Positions 52,219-60,874 of a stretch of 64,000 nt of DNA are shown here, one piece after another; the stretch's first letter is position 1; every line of letters starts with the position of its first letter. Location of the stretch: contig NZ_VZOW01000004.1 in NCBI RefSeq assembly GCF_008801835.1, positions 248,001-312,000 of the forward strand, in the 5' to 3' direction. A program made the translations under genes and the position numbers. This DNA is from Cupriavidus pauculus. Lineage in GTDB: Bacteria; Pseudomonadota; Gammaproteobacteria; Burkholderiales; Burkholderiaceae. A model generated the notes under the pieces. That model worked only from the letters and a program-made list of their open reading frames with translations. It made no database searches and was not told the DNA's origin.

Positions 52219-53064
52219 ATGAGTCGTACAAATCTCGAGGCGCCTGTCTCGCTGGCAGAGCGCGCCTATCGTATCCGGCGCAACGCCATCTTGATGGGCG
52301 AAGTCCAGGGGCAAGGCTATGTAGGCCAGGCGCTCGATATCGCGGACGTGCTTGCCGTCGCCTACTTCGGTGCCATGAAGTACCGTCCGGAAGATCCTCA
52401 ATGGGAGGGTCGGGATCGCTTCCTGCTTTCCAATGGACACTACGCGATCGCGCTATACGCCGCGCTGCTCGAGGCGGGCATCCTGCCTGCCGAAGAGCTT
52501 GAAACCTACGGGAGCGATGACAGCCGCTTGCCCATGTCGGGCATGGCTAGCTACACGCCGGGCATGGAGATGTCCGGGGGGTCGCTCGGCCAAGGCCTCA
52601 CGATTGCCGTCGGCCGTTGCCTGGGTCTGAAGCGCAAGAACTCGGACGCGTTCGTCTACACCCTGTTTTCGGATGGAGAACTGGACGAAGGATCGATCTG
52701 GGAAGGCATCCTTTCCGCCAGCCACTGGAAGCTGGACAACCTGATCGCCATGGTCGACGTGAACAACCAACAGGCTGACGGGCCGTCGACGCAGATTCTG
52801 TCGTTCGAGCCGCTGGTGCCGAAGCTGGAGGCTTTCGGGTGGTATGTGCAGCGTGTGGACGGCAACGACATCGATGCGGTAGCTACGGCCTTCGACAACG
52901 CCCGCGCGCATAAAGAAGCGCAGCCGCGAATGATCGTCTGCGACACGCGGATGGGCTGCGGTGTGCCGTTCCTTGAGCAACGCGAAAAGAATCACTTCAT
53001 TCGGGTAGACGCCCACGAATGGCAACTGGCCCTGCAGGCCCTCGAAGAGGGGAGAAAAGCATGA
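52219..53064 (+). CDS. Transketolase, N-terminal (thiamine-pyrophosphate binding) subunit
   Basis: A 281-residue protein equal to the PP half of transketolase. The TPP motif is SDGELDEGSIWEG with downstream VDVNN. RDRFLLSNGHYAIALYA carries the substrate-binding His region, and GGSLGQGL is present. The second half is encoded separately and overlaps by four bases (ATGA). Split transketolases of this sort occur in dedicated catabolic operons, transferring a two-carbon unit from a pathway ketose. Confidence 0.94.
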   Translation: MSRTNLEAPVSLAERAYRIRRNAILMGEVQGQGYVGQALDIADVLAVAYFGAMKYRPEDPQWEGRDRFLLSNGHYAIALYAALLEAGILPAEELETYGSDDSRLPMSGMASYTPGMEMSGGSLGQGLTIAVGRCLGLKRKNSDAFVYTLFSDGELDEGSIWEGILSASHWKLDNLIAMVDVNNQQADGPSTQILSFEPLVPKLEAFGWYVQRVDGNDIDAVATAFDNARAHKEAQPRMIVCDTRMGCGVPFLEQREKNHFIRVDAHEWQLALQALEEGRKA

Positions 53065-54068
53065 GCAACAACATTCAATCGGGCAAGCCCCGCCTGAAGA
53101 CCTCGGCCATGATTGCGTCGATCGCGGGAGAAGGGCAGACGACGCGGTCGGCGCCATTCGGTCACGCTTTGACAGCACTGGCGGCCGAACGGCAGGACAT
53201 CATCGGCATGACGGCTGACCTGGGCAAATACACGGACCTCCATATTTTTGCGAAGGCCTATCCTGATCGTTACTATCAAATGGGTATGGCGGAGCAATTG
53301 TTGATGGGAGCGGCTGCAGGCTTTGCGCATGAAGGCGCAGTTCCCTTCGTGACGACCTACGCAGTGTTTGCAACGCGTCGCGCCTACGACTTCATGCATC
53401 AGACGATTGCCGAGGACAACCTGAATGTCAAAATTGTCTGCGCGTTACCCGGGCTGACGACAGGATATGGCCCCAGCCACCAGGCAGCGGAGGACCTGGC
53501 GCTGATGCGAGCCATGCCCAACATGACGGTCATCGATCCGTGCGACGCCATCGACATCGAGCAGATGGTTCCAGCCATTGCCGAACACAACGGCCCGGTC
53601 TATGCCCGTCTCCTGCGCGGCAACGTGCCTGCGGTCCTGGACGAGTATGACTACAAGTTCGAACTCGGCAAGGCGAAGTTGCTTCGGGACGGTGCCGACG
53701 TATTGATCATATCGTCCGGAATCATGACGATGCGCGCTTTGGAAGTGGCCAAGGAGTTGGAAGCGGATCGTGTCGGCGTGGCCGTGCTGCATGTCCCCAC
53801 AATCAAGCCGCTCGATACGGAAACCATCGTGCGTGAAGCGCGAAAGTCGGGCCGATTGGTGATCGTGGCAGAGAACCACACCGTCATTGGGGGACTTGGA
53901 GAGGCGGTGGCCGTCACATTGCTGCGTGAGGGTGTACATGTGCCCTTCAGGCAAGTGGCTCTGCCCGACGAGTATCTGGATGCCGGCGCGCTGCCGACGC
54001 TCCATGACCGCTATGGTATTTCCACAAACGTGGTGGTCCAGTCGGTAAAGAAATGGCTTAGCGAGTAG
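53061..54068 (+). CDS. Transketolase, C-terminal subunit
   Basis: A 335-residue partner with the Pyr domain (RYYQMGMAEQLLMGAAAGFAHEG, whose Glu activates the thiazolium ring) and the C-terminal domain. The residue pattern GLTTGYGPSHQAAEDLALMRAMPNMTVIDPCD is the usual pyrimidine-domain core. It is translationally coupled to the N-terminal subunit. With the SDR and MFS genes it forms a catabolic set whose substrate I cannot name. Confidence 0.94.
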   Translation: MSNNIQSGKPRLKTSAMIASIAGEGQTTRSAPFGHALTALAAERQDIIGMTADLGKYTDLHIFAKAYPDRYYQMGMAEQLLMGAAAGFAHEGAVPFVTTYAVFATRRAYDFMHQTIAEDNLNVKIVCALPGLTTGYGPSHQAAEDLALMRAMPNMTVIDPCDAIDIEQMVPAIAEHNGPVYARLLRGNVPAVLDEYDYKFELGKAKLLRDGADVLIISSGIMTMRALEVAKELEADRVGVAVLHVPTIKPLDTETIVREARKSGRLVIVAENHTVIGGLGEAVAVTLLREGVHVPFRQVALPDEYLDAGALPTLHDRYGISTNVVVQSVKKWLSE

Positions 54069-54082
54069 AAGTGAGCTGTAAG

Positions 54083-54106
54083 CGGCACCGTCGCTTGCCG
54101 GTGCCG
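54083..54106. terminator. Hairpin after the transketolase operon
   Basis: CGGCACCG and CGGTGCCG (54083-54090 and 54099-54106) form a perfect eight-bp stem over an eight-base loop, 15 bases after the stop. There is no T run, so termination here would be weak or factor-assisted. Confidence 0.5.
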
Positions 54107-54251
54107 TAGATGCCGATATGGTTTTGGCCTGGCGCACCTCATTCGAGACCGGTGGGCACATTCTTGCGCGATTCGTCGCTAAGTCTCATTGGGCCGCGAG
54201 CTCGATATTGGGCGTGCGTGCAGTCTCCCGAATGATGGCAACCACCGTAAT

Positions 54252-54806
54252 TCAGATCGGGAACTGCGTGGTCGACAACACCTGCTTGAGCACCATGAAC
54301 GAGCGGATCTGCCGCACGCCCGGCAGATAGAGCAGTTGCTCCGCATGGAGCCGGTTGAAGCTGTCGCTGTCTTTGGTGCGCACCAGCATGAAGTAGTCGA
54401 ACTCGCCAGTCACCACGTGGCATTCCATGCAGCCCGAGACCTGCTGGGCAGCGGTCTCGAACTGCGCGAAAGACTCCGGCGTGGAGCGGTCCAGTACCAC
54501 GCCGATCATCACCAGCATTCCCGCATCGAGCGCACTGGGATTCAAAAGTGCCACGATGCCGCGGATCAGTCCCATTTCCTTCAGACGTTCCACGCGCCGC
54601 AGACACGCGGGCGGGCTCAGATTGACCTTGGCCGCCAGCGCCACATTGGATATCGATGCGTCCTGTTGCAGCGCGCGCAGGATGGCTTTGTCCGCACGAT
54701 CAAGGGCCTCGATGTGCGGCGAAGTCACCGTATTCGAGGGTGCCGAAGATGGTGCATGCGGTGGTGCATCGAGGCCGGATTTGGTGCGAAATTTTGTTTC
54801 TTTCAT
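54252..54806 (-). CDS. acdR: AcdR, Lrp/AsnC-family regulator of ACC deaminase
   Basis: A 184-residue Lrp-type protein with a longer, Ser/Pro-rich N-terminus. The helix-turn-helix is ALDRADKAILRALQQDASISNVALAAKVNLSPPACLRRVERLKEMG. The RAM effector domain contains CMECHVVTGEFDYFMLVRTKDSDSFNRL. It is divergent from acdS, the arrangement in which AcdR is known as an activator of acdS in several proteobacteria. The AT-rich spacer between them fits Lrp-type binding. Confidence 0.92.
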   Translation of the reverse strand: MKETKFRTKSGLDAPPHAPSSAPSNTVTSPHIEALDRADKAILRALQQDASISNVALAAKVNLSPPACLRRVERLKEMGLIRGIVALLNPSALDAGMLVMIGVVLDRSTPESFAQFETAAQQVSGCMECHVVTGEFDYFMLVRTKDSDSFNRLHAEQLLYLPGVRQIRSFMVLKQVLSTTQFPI

Positions 54807-54867
54807 GCGGTTTTAGAAAGAATTTTTGATTTTATAAAGCTTGTTTCTCCTTTTAATAGTGTTCAAA

Positions 54868-54895
54868 ACGAAAGTTTTTTGCAAGCACGTTTCGT
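54868..54895. promoter_or_regulatory. AT-rich acdR-acdS control region with inverted repeat
   Basis: ACGAAA (54868-54873) and TTTCGT (54890-54895) are inverted copies within a 202-base spacer that is far more AT-rich than its surroundings. These are candidate AcdR contacts. I could not fix a -35/-10 pair with confidence. Confidence 0.4.
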
Positions 54896-55008
54896 GAGTT
54901 TTTTCTTAGGATGGCACCCATCGCAACATTGATTTGCCGCTGGCGAGACAAGCGCTACTGCGCGCACATCGATGACGGGATACCGCCCCTCAACCTGGAG
55001 TTGCCACC

Positions 55009-56025
55009 ATGAATCTCAAGCGTTTCGCTCGCCATTCCCTGACGTTCGGACCTACCCCGATCCAGCCTCTGAAACGCCTGTCGGCGCACCTGGGCGACAA
55101 AGTGGAGCTGTATGCCAAGCGCGAAGACTGCAATAGCGGCCTGGCGTTTGGCGGCAACAAGACCCGCAAGCTCGAATACCTGATTCCCGACGCGCTGGCG
55201 CAGGGATGCGACACGCTGGTGTCGATCGGCGGCATCCAGTCGAACCAGACACGCCAGGTAGCAGCCGTGGCGGCGCACCTTGGACTGAAGTGCGTGCTGG
55301 TGCAGGAGAACTGGGTGAACTATGCCGATGCCGTATATGACCGCGTGGGCAATATCCAGCTGTCGCGCATGATGGGTGCCGACGTGAGACTGGTGGCCGA
55401 TGGCTTCGATATCGGTATTCGCAAGAGCTGGGAAGATGCCATGGAAAGCGTGCGCAAGGAGGGTGGCAAGCCGTATCCGATCCCGGCCGGTTGCTCGGAG
55501 CATCCGTTGGGCGGCCTGGGCTTTGTTGGCTTTGCCGAGGAAGTCCGTGCGCAGGAAGCCGAACTCGGCTTCAGGTTCGACTACATCGTGGTGTGCTCGG
55601 TAACGGGCAGTACACAGGCGGGCATGGTGGTGGGTTTTGCGGAGGACGGTCGCGCCGATCGGGTGATCGGTATCGACGCATCGGCCAAGCCCGAGCAAAC
55701 GCGCGCACAGATCCTGCGTATCGCCAAGCATACGGCCGGCCTGGTCGAACTCGACCGCGATATCGTCGATGCCGACGTGGTGCTCGATACCCGTTACGGT
55801 GGCCCCGAGTATGGGCTGCCGTCCGCCGGCACGATGGAAGCGATCCGCATGTGCGCGAAGTTCGAAGGCATGATGACCGACCCCGTCTACGAAGGTAAAT
55901 CGATGCACGGCATGATCGACATGGTGCAGCGCGGTGAATTCCCGGCCGGCTCGCGCGTCCTGTACGCCCATCTGGGCGGTGCACCTGCATTGAGCGCCTA
56001 CAGCTTCCTGTTCCGCAACGGCTGA
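55009..56025 (+). CDS. acdS: 1-Aminocyclopropane-1-carboxylate (ACC) deaminase
   Basis: A 338-residue PLP enzyme. The cofactor lysine is Lys51 ([10 protein letters not shown]) and the catalytic Ser78 is in [10 protein letters not shown]. Tyr294 with Glu295 (DPVYEGKSM) and Leu322 (AHLGGAPAL) are present. Glu295 and Leu322 are the residues that separate true ACC deaminases from the closely related D-cysteine desulphhydrases, so the call is firm. It opens the cyclopropane ring of the ethylene precursor ACC to give 2-oxobutyrate and ammonia in the cytoplasm. It is followed by a Bug receptor and a 2-oxoacid dehydrogenase E1. Confidence 0.98.
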   Translation: MNLKRFARHSLTFGPTPIQPLKRLSAHLGDKVELYAKREDCNSGLAFGGNKTRKLEYLIPDALAQGCDTLVSIGGIQSNQTRQVAAVAAHLGLKCVLVQENWVNYADAVYDRVGNIQLSRMMGADVRLVADGFDIGIRKSWEDAMESVRKEGGKPYPIPAGCSEHPLGGLGFVGFAEEVRAQEAELGFRFDYIVVCSVTGSTQAGMVVGFAEDGRADRVIGIDASAKPEQTRAQILRIAKHTAGLVELDRDIVDADVVLDTRYGGPEYGLPSAGTMEAIRMCAKFEGMMTDPVYEGKSMHGMIDMVQRGEFPAGSRVLYAHLGGAPALSAYSFLFRNG

Positions 56026-56114
56026 GCGCGCCAGCGCTGTCGTCGTGCACTTCTCCGCGCTGGCTCTTACCGCCGGTGCGGTGGTCTCGCTTCGCTTCAC
56101 GCAGGGGAACGCAA

Positions 56115-57128
56115 ATGATTGCCTCGCTACGGAAGGAGTTTCTACGAACGATCATGGCAACGGCCAGCGTGTGCGCGCTGGCGGCCATGGCCATGCTTGC
56201 CGCCCATGCGGCCAATAGCCACGCTGCGAGCTACCCGACGCGGCCCGTGGTGCTTGTGGTGCCGTTCCCGGCGGGCGGCGCGGTAGACATTATCGGACGG
56301 CTGGTCGGCAAATCGATGGGCGATGCGCTGGGCCAGCCGGTCGTGATCGAGAACCGCGCCGGCGCCGGCACGATTGTCGGAGCGGGATACGTGGCCAAGG
56401 CTACGGCTGACGGCTACACACTGCTGATCAGTTCGGGATCGACATTCACCGTCAATCCGGCCATCAATGCCAGCCTGCCGTACGATCCGGTGAAGAGCTT
56501 CGAACCGGTGGGGCTGGTGGCCCGTGTACCGTTGATCGTGGTGGCCAATCGCTCGGTACCCGTCGACAACCTGCCGCAGATGGTCAGTGCGGTCAGTGCG
56601 GCGCCGGGCAAGTATGTCTATGGCTCGTTTGGTAGCGGCACCACCGGGCACTTTGCTGGCGAGCTGCTGCTGAGTGCCACGGGCATGAAGATGCAACACA
56701 TCCCGTACAAGGGCAGCGCACCGGCCATAGCCGACCTGATTGGTGGGCAGATTCCGTTCTCGATCGACACCGTGGCCGCGTCGCTGCCGCATATCCGCAG
56801 CGGCAAGATCAAGCCGATTGCGGTGACCGGCGCCACCCGCGCTTCGTTGTTGCCCGAGGTGCCCACGGTGGCGGAAGCCGGCTATCCCGGCTTCGATGCC
56901 GATTCATGGGTGGCCATTGCCGCGCCACGTGGCTTGCCTGCCGATGTACGGGCCAGGTTGGACAGTGCGCTGGTACAAGTGATGAAGGATCCAGACGTGC
57001 GGCAGAAGCTGCTGTCCAATGGACTGGAACCCAAATACGCGCCGGCTGAGCAGGTCAGTGCCATGATCGACAGGGAATTGCCGCGCATGCGTACGATTGC
57101 ACAGAAGTCAGGTATTCAGGCCAACTGA
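56115..57128 (+). CDS. Bug-family solute-binding receptor of the acdS locus
   Basis: A 337-residue TctC-like protein from ATG 56115 (AGGGG seven bases upstream). The signal peptide is long and positively charged at the start. The mature part begins ASYPTRPVVLVVPFPAGGAVDIIGRL, with PYKGSAPAIADLIGGQIPF and GLPADVRARLDSALVQVMKD as family marks. It lies between acdS and the E1 gene, so its ligand is likely connected with ACC or a 2-oxo/hydroxy acid derived from it. No membrane partners are encoded nearby. Confidence 0.92.
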   Translation: MIASLRKEFLRTIMATASVCALAAMAMLAAHAANSHAASYPTRPVVLVVPFPAGGAVDIIGRLVGKSMGDALGQPVVIENRAGAGTIVGAGYVAKATADGYTLLISSGSTFTVNPAINASLPYDPVKSFEPVGLVARVPLIVVANRSVPVDNLPQMVSAVSAAPGKYVYGSFGSGTTGHFAGELLLSATGMKMQHIPYKGSAPAIADLIGGQIPFSIDTVAASLPHIRSGKIKPIAVTGATRASLLPEVPTVAEAGYPGFDADSWVAIAAPRGLPADVRARLDSALVQVMKDPDVRQKLLSNGLEPKYAPAEQVSAMIDRELPRMRTIAQKSGIQAN

Positions 57129-57214
57129 CTTTGCTCGCGGACTTTGCTGCAACACCACGGCTAGCCTGAAACTGGCTGGGCTGGACCCGGCCTGAATCTC
57201 GCAGGAGACACTCG

Positions 57215-59914
57215 ATGGAACAGCATGACCGCGTCAGTGCAGCCGCCAACGCGCTACACGCCCAGGCAGATCCGCAGGAGCTTCAGGAGTGGTGCCAGGC
57301 GCTCGATGGCGTCCTGTCGGCGTGGGGTGCGGAGCGGGGCCGCGAGCGTGCCTGCGAAATCCTCGATGCACTATTGGCCCATGCGCGCGAACGGCGCTTG
57401 CCGTGGCGCCCCGCGCACGTCACACCATACCTGAACACAGTGCCGGTGGAAGACCAGCCCGCCTATCCGGGTGACCTGGAAATCGAGCAGCGTCTGTCGG
57501 CCATCCTGCGCTGGAACGCGCTGGCCATGGTGGTACGTGCCAATCGCGCGCATGGCGAACTCGGCGGTCATATCGCCAGTTATGCATCGGCTGCGGATCT
57601 GTTCGAGGTGGGCTACCAGCATTTCTTCCGCGGCAATGCCGCACCTCACGGTGCCGACCTGGTTTTCTTCCAGCCACACTCGGCGCCCGGCGTCTATGCG
57701 CGCGCGTTTCTGGAAGGACGGCTCGATGAATCGGCGCTGTGCCACTACCGACAGGAACTGGTGGCCGAAGCGCAGGGGCTGCGCGGACTGAGTTCGTATC
57801 CACATCCGTACCTGATGCCGGATTTCTGGCAATTTCCCACCGGCTCGATGGGCATTGGCCCGCTTAACGCAATCTATCAGGCGCGTTTCATGCGCTACCT
57901 GCAGAACCGGGGCCTGTGCGAAACCGGCGGACGTCGCGTGTGGGGTTTCTTTGGCGATGGCGAGATGGACGAGCCAGAATCGATCGCGGCGCTGACGCTT
58001 GCCGCGCGCGAACAGCTCGACAATTGCACCTTCGTGATCAACTGCAATCTGCAGCGGCTCGATGGTCCGGTGCGCGGCAATGGACGCATTGTCGACGAAC
58101 TGGAGGCGCTGTTCGCCGGCGCAGGCTGGCATGTGGTCAAGTGCCTTTGGGGCTCGGAATGGGACGCACTGCTGGCGCGCGACCACAACCATGCGATCAG
58201 CCGTGCGTTTGCGCAGACGCTCGATGGCGAGTTCCAGACCTTGTCCGCCAATGACGGAACGTTCAACCGTGCCCACTTCTTCAGCAAGACCCCGGAGTTG
58301 CGCGCGTTGGTGGCGCATCTTTCCGATGCGCAGATCGACCAGTTGCGCCGGGGCGGCCATGATCCCGTCAAGATTCATGCGGCATTTGCCGAGGCCGCGG
58401 GCTGCAAGGGCAGGCCCGCCGTGGTGCTGGCCATGACGATGAAGGGCTACGGAATGGGCACCATCGCGCAGGGCCGCATGACCACCCATCAGCAGAAGAA
58501 GCTGAGCCAAGCCGACCTGATGGCGTTCCGCGACCGTTTCAGTTTGCCGCTGTCTGACCAGCAGGTTATGGATGCGGCGTTCTACCGGCCTCCCGAAGAC
58601 AGCCCCGAAATGCAATACCTGCAGGCCCGCCGCGCCGAACTGGGCGGCTATCTGCCGGTACGCAGTGCCAGCGCCGCCACCTTGGCGGTGCCCGGTCTGG
58701 AAGCGACGGCCGCCTTTGCACTCCATGCCGATGGCAAGGCGATGAGCTCGACCATGGCACTGGTGCGGCAGCTTGGCGCACTGCTCAAGGATCCGGTGCT
58801 GGGGCCGCGTATTGTGCCGATCGTGGCCGACGAGGCGCGCACGTTCGGCATGGCTGGCTTGTTCCGGCAGGTGGGCATCTATGCGCCATTCGGCCAGCTC
58901 TACCAGCCGGAAGACTCGGCGTCGATGCTGTCGTACCGCGAAACGCGCGACGGCCAGATCCTGGAGGAGGGGATTACCGAGGCGGGCGCGCTGTCGTCGT
59001 GGACGGCGGCGGCCACCAGCTATGCCACGCATGGTCTGCCGATGCTGCCGTTTTATATCTACTACAGCATGTTCGGCTTCCAGCGCGTGGGCGACCTGAT
59101 CTGGGCCGCGGCCGACCAGCGCGCCCGCGGCTTCCTGGTAGGCGCCACGTCGGGACGCACCACGCTCGGTGGAGAAGGGCTCCAGCATCAGGACGGCAGC
59201 AGCCATCTTGCTGCGGCCACGATCCCGAACTGCCGCGCCTATGATCCCGCGTTTGCGGGCGAACTGGCGGTCATTGTCGACCACGGCATGCGCCGCATGC
59301 TCGAACAGCAGGCCGACGAGTTCTATTACCTGACCGTGACCAATGAGGCTGTGGAGAACCCGAGCCTGCCGCGGCAAGCGCATGAAGGCGTGGTGCGCGG
59401 CATCTATCTGCACCGCCCGGGCGGCGACTTTGCCCACCGGGTGCAGCTGTTCGGCAGCGGCGCCATCATGGGCGAAGTACTCAAGGCCGCCCGGCAGCTT
59501 GAGCAGGAGCACGGGGTTGCGGCCGATGTATGGAGTGTCACCAGCTATATCGAACTTGCGCGCGAGGGCGCCGACTGCGAACAGCTGTGGCGCCATGGCA
59601 AGGGGCCGGCTGACCAAAGCTGGCTGGGCCTGCAGTTGCAGCGCAGCGTTGGGCCGATCATTGCCGCCACCGACTATGTACGTGCACTGCCGGAATTGGT
59701 GCGTGCCTTCCTGCCGGCCGGCCGACGCTACGTGACGCTGGGTACCGACGGCTTCGGCCGCAGCGATTCGCGTGCGGCGTTGCGGCGCCATTTCGAGGTG
59801 GATGCCGCGGCGATCGTGCAGGCCAGCCTGCGTGCCGTGGAGGAAATCGTGGCCGAGGAAATGGTCTCGGAGCGGCGGCATCTGGCCGACGTGATCGCGT
59901 TGGCATCGATATGA
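57215..59914 (+). CDS. Homodimeric-type 2-oxoacid dehydrogenase E1 (AceE/MdeB-like)
   Basis: An 899-residue protein, close to AceE in length (about 887). It has the fingerprint HSAPGVYARAFLEGRL, the TPP motif GDGEMDEPES at residues 247-256, and CNLQRLDGPVRGNG. No E2 (lipoyl) or E3 gene is beside it, so it must use E2/E3 from the housekeeping complex or act with partners elsewhere. In Pseudomonas putida the AceE-like MdeB follows methionine gamma-lyase and handles 2-oxobutyrate. Here the same kind of protein follows ACC deaminase, which also makes 2-oxobutyrate. Oxidation of that acid to propionyl-CoA is therefore the best inference, ahead of a duplicate pyruvate dehydrogenase. Confidence 0.88.
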   Translation: MEQHDRVSAAANALHAQADPQELQEWCQALDGVLSAWGAERGRERACEILDALLAHARERRLPWRPAHVTPYLNTVPVEDQPAYPGDLEIEQRLSAILRWNALAMVVRANRAHGELGGHIASYASAADLFEVGYQHFFRGNAAPHGADLVFFQPHSAPGVYARAFLEGRLDESALCHYRQELVAEAQGLRGLSSYPHPYLMPDFWQFPTGSMGIGPLNAIYQARFMRYLQNRGLCETGGRRVWGFFGDGEMDEPESIAALTLAAREQLDNCTFVINCNLQRLDGPVRGNGRIVDELEALFAGAGWHVVKCLWGSEWDALLARDHNHAISRAFAQTLDGEFQTLSANDGTFNRAHFFSKTPELRALVAHLSDAQIDQLRRGGHDPVKIHAAFAEAAGCKGRPAVVLAMTMKGYGMGTIAQGRMTTHQQKKLSQADLMAFRDRFSLPLSDQQVMDAAFYRPPEDSPEMQYLQARRAELGGYLPVRSASAATLAVPGLEATAAFALHADGKAMSSTMALVRQLGALLKDPVLGPRIVPIVADEARTFGMAGLFRQVGIYAPFGQLYQPEDSASMLSYRETRDGQILEEGITEAGALSSWTAAATSYATHGLPMLPFYIYYSMFGFQRVGDLIWAAADQRARGFLVGATSGRTTLGGEGLQHQDGSSHLAAATIPNCRAYDPAFAGELAVIVDHGMRRMLEQQADEFYYLTVTNEAVENPSLPRQAHEGVVRGIYLHRPGGDFAHRVQLFGSGAIMGEVLKAARQLEQEHGVAADVWSVTSYIELAREGADCEQLWRHGKGPADQSWLGLQLQRSVGPIIAATDYVRALPELVRAFLPAGRRYVTLGTDGFGRSDSRAALRRHFEVDAAAIVQASLRAVEEIVAEEMVSERRHLADVIALASI

Positions 59915-59945
59915 CCCGCGCCTGATCCACGGTTGCTTCATATTT

Positions 59946-59980
59946 GACGCGCGGCCCGGGCGGCACCAAGGCCGCGCGTC
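59946..59980. repeat. Eleven-bp perfect hairpin after the E1 gene, with a third repeat arm nearby
   Basis: GACGCGCGGCC (59946-59956) and GGCCGCGCGTC (59970-59980) pair over 13 bases, 31 bases after the stop. TTTGACGCGC (59943-59952) also has an exact inverted copy GCGCGTCAAA at 60026-60035. There is no T run, so this may be a factor-assisted terminator or a palindromic repeat element. Confidence 0.55.
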
Positions 59981-60056
59981 GCGCACCGCGCTGGGGAGTC
60001 ATGGCGGGGTGCATGCCCGATTCTTGCGCGTCAAATGCGGCTTTTTGCCGACAACT

Positions 60057-60094
60057 CTTGCATACAAGCATGGCATACCACTTGCTCAAGTGGT
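60057..60094. promoter_or_regulatory. Two adjacent palindromes, candidate GntR operators
   Basis: CTTGCATACAAG (60057-60068) is close to the TTGTATACAA form used by many FCD-type GntR regulators. ACCACTTG-CT-CAAGTGGT (60077-60094) is a perfect repeat. Both lie directly before the GTG at 60099. Confidence 0.6.
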
Positions 60095-60098
60095 TGCC

Positions 60099-60863
60099 GT
60101 GACCGAAACCACCGACAAATCTCCCGCTGACATTGCCAATCGCATCACCGAGGCGATGCTTGGCCAGAAACTGCTTCCTGGATCGCGCCTGGGCGAGCAG
60201 GAACTTGCCGCGCTATTTGGCGTAAGCCGCACGCTGGTGCGTGAAGCGCTGATGCGCCTGGCCGCGCGTGGCATGGTGACCGTCAGCTCGCGGCGCGGCT
60301 GGTTCCTGGTGGAACCCAGCGCCGATGACATTCGCGCCGCGTTCGATGCGCGCCGCATTATCGAAACCGGGTTGCTGCGCGAAGTCAGTGCGGAACGGCC
60401 GCCAAGCGTTCAGGCGATTCATGCGCTCAAGGTGCATATCGCCCGCGAAAAAGCCGCGCTCGATGGCGACGACGCCAGCGTACGCAGCTTCCTGCTGGGC
60501 GATTTCCACGTGTGCCTGTGCGCCTCGCTTGGCTATGGCCTGCTCACCGATACATTGCGTGACCTGACCGCGCGTACCACGCTGGTGGCCAGCCGCAATC
60601 AATCGGCCCTCGATGCCGGACGCTCATGCAGCCAGCATGAAGACATCGTCAACGCACTGGCCAATGGCGATGGCGCGCTGGCCGCACGCCTGATGGCCGA
60701 ACATCTGGGCGAGGTCCACACGAGCCTCGACGCCGTGCCGCCCATCGATCCGCTCGCGCACCTGCGCCACGCACTGGCGCCAGTGGACCCGCAACGCATA
60801 TCAACCTCCGTTCTACCGTCCGGGGATTTGTCCCCGAACCCATCTACTCCCTCTCGAAGCTAA
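60099..60863 (+). CDS. GntR-family regulator, FCD subgroup, of the ABC importer operon
   Basis: A 254-residue regulator if translated from GTG 60099. An ATG at 60009 in the same frame would add 30 residues, but that stretch runs through the two palindromes at 60057-60094, so the later start is preferred. The winged helix is PGSRLGEQELAALFGVSRTLVREALMRLAARGMVTV. The FCD domain has LGDFHVCLCASLG and HEDIVNALANGD, where one usual His position is in FHV. It is followed after 11 bases by the binding protein of an amino-acid ABC importer, so it probably regulates the importer and itself. Confidence 0.88.
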   Translation: MTETTDKSPADIANRITEAMLGQKLLPGSRLGEQELAALFGVSRTLVREALMRLAARGMVTVSSRRGWFLVEPSADDIRAAFDARRIIETGLLREVSAERPPSVQAIHALKVHIAREKAALDGDDASVRSFLLGDFHVCLCASLGYGLLTDTLRDLTARTTLVASRNQSALDAGRSCSQHEDIVNALANGDGALAARLMAEHLGEVHTSLDAVPPIDPLAHLRHALAPVDPQRISTSVLPSGDLSPNPSTPSRS

Positions 60864-60874
60864 GGAAACTCGCG

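Noticed and set aside
55009-56025. D-cysteine desulphhydrase instead of ACC deaminase
   Set aside because: Glu295 and Leu322, the discriminating residues, are those of true ACC deaminase, and acdR is adjacent.
57371-59986. 871-codon open frame on the minus strand
   Set aside because: It is the antisense shadow of the AceE-like gene in high-GC DNA. The encoded protein is rich in His, Arg and Gln with no family features, while the plus-strand protein has full TPP motifs.
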